Source of the DNA: an uncultured bacterium
GTDB taxonomy: Bacteria > Gemmatimonadota > Gemmatimonadetes > Longimicrobiales > RSA9
Length of the DNA: 23,415 nt
Direction of reading: 5' to 3'
Assembly (NCBI GenBank): GCA_937995995.1
Contig: CALKIP010000134.1
Coordinates: 1 to 23,415 of the forward strand
Of the stretch, positions 7,536 to 14,184 are shown piece after piece. Numbering within the stretch: the first letter of the stretch is position 1; each line of letters starts with the position of its first letter. The notes beneath the pieces were generated by a model. That model was given only the letters and a program-made list of their open reading frames with translations. It made no database searches and was not told where the DNA came from. Made by a program: the position numbers and the translations under genes.

Positions 7536-8316
7536 GCCCTGCCGCGGCGCCCTCGGGCGAACGAGCCGAGAGGCCCACGTGCCCACGATCCGACGCTGTG
7601 CGCGCCCACGGGCCGCGATCCCACGCCGGGCGCCCCTGCTGTATTCGAGTAAGCGCCAGGTTCACGGCGAACGCGATGAGCAGGAGCACGAGGCCGAGGG
7701 CCAGGGCGAGCGCGAAATTGCCACGTCGTGTCTCGAGGACGATCGCCGTCGTCATGACGCGCGTCTCCCCCATGATGTTGCCGCCGACCAGCATCACGGC
7801 GCCGACCTCGGAGATGACAGCGCCGAAGCCCGCGACCACGGCCGCGCCGAGCCCGAGCCGGGCCTCGCGAAGGTGGGTCCACAGGGCACGTGTGGGAGAG
7901 GCGCCGAGTGCACGCGCCTGGTGCCGCACGTCGTATGGGACCGCCTGCACGGCCGCGAGGGTGATCCCCGCCACGTAGGGCGCGGCGAGCAGCGCCTGTG
8001 CGACGATCATCGCGGACGGGGTGAAGAGGAGGTCGAGTGTGCCGAGTGGTCCGCTGCGAGAGACCATCATGTAGACGAAGAGCCCGACCACCACGGGAGG
8101 AAGAGCGAAGCCGGTGTGGATCACCGTGACGACGATCCGCCGACCGGGAAAGCGACCGAGCCCGACGCCTACCCCGATCGGCAGCCCGATCAGGACGCCG
8201 AGGAGGACGGCACTCCCCGATACACGCAGGGAGCGGAGCACGATCTCGATCACGTGCGGCGCACCGCCCAGTAGCAGTCCTGCCGCCTCGCGGGCGGTCG
8301 CGAAGAAGAGGTCCAT
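7522..8316 (-). CDS. tupB: Tungstate-type ABC transporter permease
   Basis: The 264-residue inner-membrane subunit of the importer, with about five to six hydrophobic helices and the binding-protein-dependent permease core (QARALGASPTRALWTHLREA). The next block, EVGAVMLVGGNIMG followed by TRVMTTAIVLETRRGNF, is characteristic of TupB-type tungstate permeases. The last ~40 residues after the final helix form an unusual hydrophilic, Arg/Gly/Ala-rich tail, part of which is encoded in the overlap with the ATPase gene. The ribosome binding site before the ATG is weak. It begins 95 bases after the binding-protein gene ends, in the standard A-B-C order. Confidence 0.9.
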   Translation of the reverse strand: MDLFFATAREAAGLLLGGAPHVIEIVLRSLRVSGSAVLLGVLIGLPIGVGVGLGRFPGRRIVVTVIHTGFALPPVVVGLFVYMMVSRSGPLGTLDLLFTPSAMIVAQALLAAPYVAGITLAAVQAVPYDVRHQARALGASPTRALWTHLREARLGLGAAVVAGFGAVISEVGAVMLVGGNIMGETRVMTTAIVLETRRGNFALALALGLVLLLIAFAVNLALTRIQQGRPAWDRGPWARTASDRGHVGLSARSPEGAAAGHEPL

Positions 8317-8411
8317 CGGGTGTCGGTCAGGTGGATGGATCGTACACCAATTCGGCGTCCCGCCGTCGTGCTTTTCGCCCTTGCATCAGGAGGATACAGG
8401 CTGCGCCTGGA

Positions 8412-9275
8412 TCATCGGGGTGCGTCCACCGGCATGTCTACCGGCGTGTCCACCGGCATCGCGGAGGGCGTAAAGAGTGGCCGGCCGAAGCGGTCGGCGC
8501 CGTACTCGGCGATCCTCCGCTGGGCGTCGGGTCCGCGGATCCATGCATGGAACGCGGCGGCCGGCAGCGCGTTCGGGCTGCCGTCGACCAGGATCACGGA
8601 GTACAGGTTGCGGAGGCGAACGTCGGATTCGACGAGCACATCGAGTTCGAGTCCATCTCTCAAGAAGAGATAGGTTCCGCGGTCGGTGAGTGCGTATGCA
8701 CCCCGCTCGGACGCGATGCGCAGCACGTCGCCCATCCCCTGACCGGCCTCGCGGTACCATGCGCCCGCCGGCTCGATCCCGGCCGCGCGCCACAACTCTC
8801 GCTCACGGGTGTGCGTTCCGCTGTCGTCACCACGGGAAACGAACGATGCCCCCGCCTCCGCAATGCGTGTGAATGCCGTGACGGCATCCTCCAGGCCGCG
8901 CAGCCCCGCAGGATCCGCCGCCGGGCCCACGACGACGTAGTCGTTGAACATAACCTCGCGGCGCTCCACGCCGTGGCCCGCGGCCACGAAGGCAGACTCG
9001 GCCGCGGGCGCGTGGACGAGGAGGACGTCGGCGTCGCCGCGCCGGCCGAGCTCCAATGCCTCGCCCGTGCCCACGGCGACGACCACCGCGTCCACGCCGG
9101 GGTGCGCGGCCTCGAATGCCGGGATCAGTACGTCGAAGAGCCCCGAGTCCTCGGTGGAGGTCGTCGAGGCGATGATCAATCGGCGCGGAGCGTCGGCACC
9201 TGCGCCACACGCCGCCATGAATGCGGCCAGGCACAGGACCACGCTCGCGATCATTGATTGGGCGGGTGAGCGCAT
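8412..9275 (-). CDS. tupA: Tungstate-type ABC transporter substrate-binding lipoprotein
   Basis: A 287-residue periplasmic binding protein anchored by lipid. The N-terminus is a lipoprotein signal with MAAC at residues 20-23, giving Cys23 as the acylated residue. Motifs fit TupA and not the ModA group: TTSTEDSGLFDVLIPAF near residues 38-54, then VMFNDYVVVGP and SRGDDSGTHTRE, whose Ser/Thr/Arg residues coordinate the oxyanion in the family. The protein ends with three copies of a four-residue unit (MPVD, TPVD, MPVD) from a 12-base tandem repeat. The ATG has GAGGG upstream. Only 39 bases separate it from the end of the GH15 gene, so transcription may run in from there; I see no clear separate promoter. 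Confidence 0.9.
   Translation of the reverse strand: MRSPAQSMIASVVLCLAAFMAACGAGADAPRRLIIASTTSTEDSGLFDVLIPAFEAAHPGVDAVVVAVGTGEALELGRRGDADVLLVHAPAAESAFVAAGHGVERREVMFNDYVVVGPAADPAGLRGLEDAVTAFTRIAEAGASFVSRGDDSGTHTRERELWRAAGIEPAGAWYREAGQGMGDVLRIASERGAYALTDRGTYLFLRDGLELDVLVESDVRLRNLYSVILVDGSPNALPAAAFHAWIRGPDAQRRIAEYGADRFGRPLFTPSAMPVDTPVDMPVDAPR
8424..8459 (-). repeat. Three 12-base tandem repeats at the end of tupA
   Basis: On the plus strand the units are GTCCACCGGCAT, GTCTACCGGCGT and GTCCACCGGCAT, so units 1 and 3 are identical. On the coding strand they add repeated P-V-D units to the C-terminus, just before the stop. Copy number may vary by slippage, with little effect on the fold. Confidence 0.85.
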
Positions 9276-9314
9276 GTGAACCCTCGAGGTCGTAGGGGCG
9301 GTCGATTGGGGATG

Positions 9315-11183
9315 CTACTTCTGCTGGTACGCCCAGGCCAGGATGTGCGCCGTGTTGATCAGCGCGATGTGAGTGAACGCCTGGGGGAAGTTGCCCAGGA
9401 ACTCGCCGGTGTACGGGTCGATCTCTTCGCTGTAGAGACCGACGTGGTTCATGTGGCGCAGCATGCGCTGGAAGATGCGCTCGCCGCGCTCGATGTCGCC
9501 AGAGAGGATCAGGGCGTCGGCCAGCCAGAAGGTGCAGATCGAGAAGACGCCCTCCTCGCCCGGGAGCCCGTCCGGGTTGACGTAACGGTAGACGAGTTCC
9601 TGGTCCTCACTCGTCAGTTCGCGCAACGTGGCCTCGATCGTACTCTTCACGCGAGGGTGGTCGTGGGGCAGGAAGCCCATGATCCCAATCTGGAGATTCG
9701 AGGCGTCCAGTGCGGAGGTGCCGTAATACTGCGTGAAGGCCTGCTTCTCCTCGTTCCAGCCCTCGCGCATGACCTCGTCGTGGATCGCCTCGCGCTCCTT
9801 CTTCCAGCGCTCGACGTTGGCGGGCAGATCCTGCTCCTCGGCCATCTTGATCGCGCGGTCGAGTGCGACCCAGCACATCACCTTGCTGAAGACGTAGTGC
9901 TGGATTCCGGCACGGACCTCCCAGATGCCCGAGTCCTTGCGCCGCCAGTTTTCCGCGACCCAGTCGACGAGACTCGCCAGGAGCGACCACAGCCCTTCGG
10001 TCATCGGGTGATTTTCGTGCCAGAGATAGGCCGTCTCGAGAATCTCGCCGTAGACGTCGAGCTGGAGCTGGTCGTAGGCGCCGTTGCCGATCCGCACGGG
10101 CCGCGAGCCGCGGTACCCCTCCAGGTGCGGCAGCTCCTGCTCGGTCAGAATCCGCTCGCCACCGATTCCGTACATGATCTGGAGGTGGTCGGCCGACTTG
10201 CGGGTCACGCGCTTCAGGTAGTCCATGAAGCGCGTCGCTTCCTCGTACTGGCCGAGGACGTGGAGTGCGTACAGCGTGAAGGAAGCGTCGCGCAGCCAGG
10301 TGAAGCGATAGTCCCAGTTGCGGACTCCGCCGATCGTTTCCGGAAGCGATGTGGTCGGTGCCGCGACGACGGCGCCCGTCGGGTTGTAGAAGAGCAGCTT
10401 GAGCGCGAGTGCACTGCGCTCGACGTGGGCCCGGTACGGGCCGTGGTAGCGGATACGGCTGACCCACTGGTCCCAGAAGGCGATCGTCGTCTCGAGCAAC
10501 GACTCCGATTCGTACTCGGCGACCGGATGGACCTCGTCGTCGTCGTAGCGCAGGACGATCCAGACGGACTCACCGGCCTGGAGCCGAAGCTGTGCCCGGG
10601 CGCGGGCCCGATCCTCGTCCACGTCCCACCAGATCGACTCCGGTGAGGAAAGCGCGAGCGCCTCGCGCTCGCGGTCGGTGGCGAGCAGGCCGTTGCGCCG
10701 GGGGATCAGGTAGACGGGCGCGGTGCCGTAGCCGAAGCGCGGCTCGAAGTGGATCTCGAGTTCGACGTCGCCACGTGTGCACTCGATGCGGCGGTGAATC
10801 TCATGGTACCGCGATAGCTCGCGGTCCTGCTCCAGCGTCGGCATGAAGTCCGTCACCTCGAGCACGCCGCCGTGGTCGGTGTGGAAGGAGGTGACGAGCA
10901 CGTTGGTGGCGGGCAGGTAACGCTGCGTCGACGTGTACGACGCGGTCGGCACAATGCGGAACCTCCCGCCGATGTCGTGGTCGAGGATCGCGGCGAAGAC
11001 GCTGGCGGAGTCGAATCGAGGAAAACAGCACCAGTCGATCGCACCATCGAGCCCGACGAGGGCCGCGGTGCGCATGTCCCCGATGATGGCATAGTCGGAG
11101 ATCGGCTTGTAGCGGGGGTGCGACTGCCCTTCCGCACCCACCGTGTGCTCGTCGCCGACGGCTGCGAACGACTGTCGCGTCAA
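9315..11183 (-). CDS. Glycoside hydrolase family 15 protein (glucoamylase- or trehalase-like)
   Basis: Family 15 enzymes release glucose from alpha-glucans or trehalose using an (alpha/alpha)6 barrel. The 622-residue product has the bacterial N-terminal beta-domain beginning YKPISDYAIIGDMRTAALV, with DGAIDWCCFPRFDS, and then the barrel. Landmarks include RNWDYRFTWLRDASFTLYAL, GIWEVR with Glu422 as probable catalytic acid, and LYSEEIDP (Glu586/Glu587) as the region of the probable base, ending in GNFPQAFTHIALI. No signal peptide is seen, so it should be cytoplasmic and act on glycogen or trehalose. It starts at a TTG at 11183 that overlaps the upstream BON stop (TTGA). GGAGGAG lies five bases before it, so coupled translation is likely. 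The family is certain; the substrate is not. Confidence 0.92.
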   Translation of the reverse strand: MTRQSFAAVGDEHTVGAEGQSHPRYKPISDYAIIGDMRTAALVGLDGAIDWCCFPRFDSASVFAAILDHDIGGRFRIVPTASYTSTQRYLPATNVLVTSFHTDHGGVLEVTDFMPTLEQDRELSRYHEIHRRIECTRGDVELEIHFEPRFGYGTAPVYLIPRRNGLLATDREREALALSSPESIWWDVDEDRARARAQLRLQAGESVWIVLRYDDDEVHPVAEYESESLLETTIAFWDQWVSRIRYHGPYRAHVERSALALKLLFYNPTGAVVAAPTTSLPETIGGVRNWDYRFTWLRDASFTLYALHVLGQYEEATRFMDYLKRVTRKSADHLQIMYGIGGERILTEQELPHLEGYRGSRPVRIGNGAYDQLQLDVYGEILETAYLWHENHPMTEGLWSLLASLVDWVAENWRRKDSGIWEVRAGIQHYVFSKVMCWVALDRAIKMAEEQDLPANVERWKKEREAIHDEVMREGWNEEKQAFTQYYGTSALDASNLQIGIMGFLPHDHPRVKSTIEATLRELTSEDQELVYRYVNPDGLPGEEGVFSICTFWLADALILSGDIERGERIFQRMLRHMNHVGLYSEEIDPYTGEFLGNFPQAFTHIALINTAHILAWAYQQK

Positions 11184-11668
11184 TGGTTCTCCTCCGACCA
11201 GCTACCTTCCTGGATCGGCCGGTCCGGCGGCTCGTATGCCTGGCCGCGTTCGATCGCCTGCTGCATGTCGTGCGTGCTGTAGGCGTCGCCCCTCACATCC
11301 TCCAACAGGTGCTGCGCCTGAGGATCCGTTCGCCCGGGCTCCTCGCCGTACTGCGACTCGACTTCCTCGTCTTCGACCACGGCATCGTCCGCGCCGGCGC
11401 TGTACTCGGCGCGAACCAGCTCATCGATGACGATCTCGTTGGAGTAGTTCGCGATGCCGATGACGTCGGAGAGGATGAATTCGATCTCCTGAAGCTCCTG
11501 CTCGGTTCCGATCCGGCCCGTGAGGGTGACGAAGCCGTCCTCTACATCGACCGAGATGTCGTCGGGGTCGATATCGGGATACTCGCCCAGTTCCTCGAGG
11601 ATGAGGGCTTCGATCTCCTCATCGTCCATGTTCTCGAGGTCGTAAAGGTCTTCGAAATCGCCCGGCAT
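11180..11668 (-). CDS. Highly acidic BON-domain protein
   Basis: A 162-residue protein with no signal peptide. Residues ~18-90 contain a BON-like domain: a helical acidic start, SVDVEDGFVTLTGRIGTEQELQ, and a helix leading to IANYSNEIVID. The rest is polar and probably disordered. I count about 49 Asp plus Glu, six Arg and no Lys, an extreme net negative charge. The ATG at 11668 has GGAGGAATTC directly before it, so the longer open frame reaching 11866 is not the start. Its stop overlaps the TTG start of the GH15 gene by three bases of a four-base TTGA. The role is unknown. Its position suggests it is made together with the GH15 hydrolase, and its charge is opposite to that of the other BON protein in this window. 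Confidence 0.85.
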   Translation of the reverse strand: MPGDFEDLYDLENMDDEEIEALILEELGEYPDIDPDDISVDVEDGFVTLTGRIGTEQELQEIEFILSDVIGIANYSNEIVIDELVRAEYSAGADDAVVEDEEVESQYGEEPGRTDPQAQHLLEDVRGDAYSTHDMQQAIERGQAYEPPDRPIQEGSWSEENH

Positions 11669-11771
11669 GAATTCCTCCGTGGTCTCGCCGAATTGATCGA
11701 GCGAGTCCGCGAAACGGCCCGGGCTCCGGAACCGGCTGGGCGCCGGGCCGCGGGATGCGCGCGGCCCTGGG

Positions 11772-12470
11772 TCAGAAGTGGAAGGCCGCGCCGAGTGAGA
11801 ACTCGAAGTTCTGCACCCATTCGCTCTCCGGAACGTCCAGAGGCTGCAGAAATCCCCGAAGCCCATCCGGCGTCGGCAGCTTCCAGAAGATATCCCGCGC
11901 TTCGCCTCGGATCGCCACTCGCCGTGTCACGAACCACTCGATGCCTGCGCCCACATGTCCGGCGAATCTCGTGCCGAAGTCGAAACGGGCCTCGGCGCCG
12001 ATCTCCGCGGCGTCCTCGACGGACCGGTCGTTGGAGACGGCCAGCGCCGCACCACCGCCAACGAGGAAGTAGGGCATGAGGTTGTAGTAGGTCCGCGGAC
12101 CGGTGAGGTTGAAGCGCAGCGATGCCTCGAGCGTGAGGAGCGAGATGTCGGCCTCCCCGATGGTGAGGAGCTCCCCCTCGACAGCGGACGTGTCCCGGAC
12201 CAGGCGCGTGGTGGGGAAGTACATCGCACGGGCCTCGGCGTGGAAGGGGCCACCGAGTCGGATCGAGTAGCGCGCGCCCCCGACGGGCCCGGACTCGGGG
12301 CCCAACTCGAGATCGCCTTGGTCGGTGATGAGATAACCGCCGTACACACTCACCGACTGCCGCTCATCCACGTAACGGTACGGAGAGGTTATCGTCTGCG
12401 CCGTTGCCGTGCCCGCGCTCACGAGGAGCCCGGTCAGCATTGGGAGGAGAAGACGCCACTGATTTCGCAT
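11772..12470 (-). CDS. Predicted outer-membrane beta-barrel protein
   Basis: A 232-residue exported protein. Residues 1-25 form a Sec signal peptide (basic start, hydrophobic core, cleavage near TATAQ). The mature part alternates polar and hydrophobic residues in strand-like runs, for example VSVYGGYLI, ARYSIRLGGPFHAEARAMYF, NLMPYFLVGGGAALAV and HVGAGIEWFVTRRVAIRGEARD. It ends in FSLGAAFHF, with the terminal Phe typical of substrates of the outer-membrane assembly machinery. This resembles the small barrels annotated as outer-membrane beta-barrel or OmpA-like N-terminal proteins; no specific role can be read from it. The ribosome binding site is weak (GGTG). The next gene downstream, the acidic BON protein, begins 103 bases on. 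Confidence 0.8.
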   Translation of the reverse strand: MRNQWRLLLPMLTGLLVSAGTATAQTITSPYRYVDERQSVSVYGGYLITDQGDLELGPESGPVGGARYSIRLGGPFHAEARAMYFPTTRLVRDTSAVEGELLTIGEADISLLTLEASLRFNLTGPRTYYNLMPYFLVGGGAALAVSNDRSVEDAAEIGAEARFDFGTRFAGHVGAGIEWFVTRRVAIRGEARDIFWKLPTPDGLRGFLQPLDVPESEWVQNFEFSLGAAFHF

Positions 12471-12586
12471 ATCACCATCGTGCCGGGTTCGGAATCACGG
12501 CCCTGTTCCACCTGCGGGGAAAGGCTCCGATCAGAGTGCGAGGCAAGGTAGACGAGCTCCGGGGGGCACGCAAGCAATCCCCGCGG

Positions 12587-12615
12587 TTGACACGCCTTTA
12601 CGCGACGGGTAACCT
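12587..12615 (+). promoter_or_regulatory. Sigma70-type promoter for the SH3b gene
   Basis: TTGACA at 12587-12592 is a perfect -35 box. After 17 bases comes TAACCT at 12610-12615, matching TATAAT at four of six positions. Transcription would begin near 12622, about 47 bases before the ATG. It is the best promoter-like match I found in the window. Confidence 0.65.
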
Positions 12616-12616
12616 T

Positions 12617-12647
12617 CGGTCGTACGGCGTTTTCGCCTTTCCGACCG
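12617..12647 (+). promoter_or_regulatory. Leader stem-loop downstream of the SH3b promoter
   Basis: CGGTCG at 12617-12622 pairs with CGACCG at 12642-12647. Inside, GGCG at 12626-12629 pairs with CGCC at 12634-12637 around a TTTT loop, leaving a small internal loop. It overlaps the likely start of transcription. It could act in mRNA stability, attenuation or operator binding. Confidence 0.5.
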
Positions 12648-12668
12648 TCTAGTTTACGCTCCGGGTCC

Positions 12669-13682
12669 ATGCTCCGTTCCCTCTGTCTCGCCGCTTTCCT
12701 GGCCTGGCCGTCGATCGCGGTGGCGCAAACCGCTGTCGTGTCGGTGGATCAGGAGAACTTTCGTGCCGCGCCCCAGGGCACCGTCCTCGCCACCGTCCCC
12801 CGGGGGACTTCGCTGGCCGTGGGGGCCGCGCAGGACAACTGGCGCGAGGTCACCCTGGAGGGCTGGATCTGGAGTGCATCCGTAGCACCGCGTGAGCGCG
12901 ATGGCTTCGACCTCGTGGTGAGCGCGTCCGAGGGGGAGAATCTCAGGGCCGCGCCCAACGGGGAGCGCATCGCACGCCTTCAGTTCGGTACCCTCCTGGA
13001 GGAGCTCGAGCGCAGTGGCCGCTGGATTCGCGTGCGGCGTACGGGCTGGATCTGGGCGCCCTCCATTTCGGGCGGCGCTCAGGGCGGCCGGGCCGAGGCC
13101 ACGGATCGACGGCCGACGGAGCGCGCGGCCCAGACGAGTGCGGCCCAGACGAGTGCGGCTGCGGCGGGGAACAGCTCGTCCTGGGCTCGGATCGGAGAGG
13201 TCGGCACTGCGCTGCTGAGTGCGCCCGACAAGGACACGCTCGCCGCCGTCCGGCCGCTGGCCCCGGTCGAGGTCGTCTCACGCGAGGGCAACTGGGCGCG
13301 GGTCCGAATGGAGGGCTGGGTCTGGGTGCCTGCCCTCGCGGCACCCGCCGACACCGGAGATGTGCTCCGCAACGTGTCGCCCCAGCTCATGGCCTCGAAC
13401 CCCCAGGGATTCCGCGGCCGGCTGGTCGAGTGGACGGTGCAGTACATCGCCCTCGAGCGGGCGGACCGGATCCGCACCGACTTCTACGAGGGCGAGCCCT
13501 TCATCCTCGCCCGCGGACCGGGCGAGGAGGCCGGCTTCGTCTACATCGCCGTGCCGCCGGAGCGAGTCGATCAGATCAAGAGCCTGAGCCCGCTCCAGCG
13601 CATCACCGTGCTGGGCCGTGTGCGCAATCCGCACTCCACCTTGATGGCGGCACCGGTACTGGACCTCCACTCCATCCGCTGA
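12669..13682 (+). CDS. Exported protein with three bacterial SH3 domains
   Basis: A 337-residue protein with a Sec signal peptide (residues 1-20, ending near IAVAQ). Three SH3b-like repeats follow: about residues 21-72 (ending GWIWSASV), 82-132 (LRAAPNG through GWIWAPSI) and 170-222 (through GWVWVPAL). Each has the pattern of an N/R-x-A-P-N-G strand followed by W-x-x-V and G-W-[IV]-W. Bacterial SH3 domains usually bind peptidoglycan or cell-surface peptides, so the protein probably sits in the periplasm near the wall. Residues ~135-165 are a low-complexity Ala/Ser/Thr/Gln linker. The C-terminal ~110 residues have a strand pattern I would tentatively compare to an OB-fold, but I do not recognise the family. 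Upstream are a good promoter and a leader hairpin; the ribosome binding site itself is poor. Confidence 0.85.
   Translation: MLRSLCLAAFLAWPSIAVAQTAVVSVDQENFRAAPQGTVLATVPRGTSLAVGAAQDNWREVTLEGWIWSASVAPRERDGFDLVVSASEGENLRAAPNGERIARLQFGTLLEELERSGRWIRVRRTGWIWAPSISGGAQGGRAEATDRRPTERAAQTSAAQTSAAAAGNSSSWARIGEVGTALLSAPDKDTLAAVRPLAPVEVVSREGNWARVRMEGWVWVPALAAPADTGDVLRNVSPQLMASNPQGFRGRLVEWTVQYIALERADRIRTDFYEGEPFILARGPGEEAGFVYIAVPPERVDQIKSLSPLQRITVLGRVRNPHSTLMAAPVLDLHSIR
13125..13154 (+). repeat. Two 15-base tandem repeats in the SH3b linker
   Basis: The unit GCGGCCCAGACGAGT occurs twice without a gap and encodes AAQTS twice. It lies in the disordered linker between the second and third SH3b domains, where changes in copy number would be tolerated. 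Confidence 0.85.
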
Positions 13683-13688
13683 AGGCGA

Positions 13689-13710
13689 GGGCAGGGGCGA
13701 GTCCCTGCCC
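13689..13710 (+). terminator. Possible terminator hairpin after the SH3b gene
   Basis: GGGCAGGG at 13689-13696 pairs perfectly with CCCTGCCC at 13703-13710 around a six-base loop, seven bases after the stop codon. No T-run follows, so intrinsic termination is uncertain; it may be a 3'-end stabilising stem. Confidence 0.5.
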
Positions 13711-13847
13711 GTAGTCATGCGGCGCCGAACTGCCCGGTCACCGCGCCGCCAAATCTGCGCACAACGGACCCCCTACGGGGCTGCGGCATGCTGCCCCGAT
13801 CCACGCGTGGGCACGCCCCGCGAAGCCGTGCCGGCCTCAATACGCTC

Positions 13848-13902
13848 TGCGGTTCACGGCGCTCGCCAGACTGCCCTGCCGTGAAGTCAGCCAACCACCG
13901 CA
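13848..13902. other. Inverted repeat in the leader region of the M15 peptidase
   Basis: TTCACGGC at 13853-13860 pairs perfectly with GCCGTGAA at 13878-13885. An outer stem, TGCGG at 13848-13852 with CCGCA at 13898-13902, flanks it with a one-sided bulge. There is no T-run. It may be RNA structure or a regulator site. Confidence 0.45.
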
Positions 13903-13973
13903 AGCCCCACCCCGTCTCCGCGGCGTTTTTCGACTATCTGCGAGATCGATGGGCGCGAAACCGGTGTAACCTG

Positions 13974-14049
13974 CTGCTGCGGCGAACCTTTCGGCCTTTG
14001 CCATCGTATACCGGAAGGCCACAGGGCAGCAGTCGTGCCGAATCAGGCA
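13974..14049 (+). other. Nested stem-loops upstream of the M15 peptidase (candidate structured leader RNA)
   Basis: An outer stem CTGCTGC (13974-13980) with GCAGCAG (14026-14032) encloses an inner stem GGCCTT (13993-13998) with AAGGCC (14015-14020). A further small hairpin, TGCC (14036-14039) with GGCA (14046-14049), follows. The set ends about 135 bases before the peptidase start. I do not recognise an Rfam family. Confidence 0.35.
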
Positions 14050-14184
14050 GTCGTCGAACCGAGTTCCGGTGGTTCCGTTCGTGGGGGGCGCGGGGATGGG
14101 CGTGGGGGCGGGCAACTGCATGCCCGCGCCTGCCCGTGTCCCGGACGACGCGACGGAATCTGCCGGACCGCGTGTGAGGAAGTC

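Larger units (their letters stand above)
13683..14184. other. 502-base intergenic region
   Basis: It has no convincing gene: the open frames lack family-like sequence and ribosome binding sites. It holds the hairpin at 13689-13710 and two groups of inverted repeats, at 13848-13902 and 13974-14049, described separately. I checked by eye for tRNA and for common riboswitch signatures (TPP, cobalamin, c-di-AMP) and found no convincing match. Confidence 0.6.

Noticed and set aside
9276..10646. A 456-residue plus-strand open frame
   Set aside because: Antisense to the GH15 gene, with no recognisable domain and no ribosome binding site; a G+C artefact.
13974..14049. Cobalamin or c-di-AMP riboswitch
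   Set aside because: Stems exist, but the conserved core sequences of these classes are not present when checked by eye.
13788..14177. A 129-residue plus-strand frame in the large intergenic region
   Set aside because: Arg/Pro/Ser-rich, no ribosome binding site, no domain; typical of non-coding high-G+C DNA.
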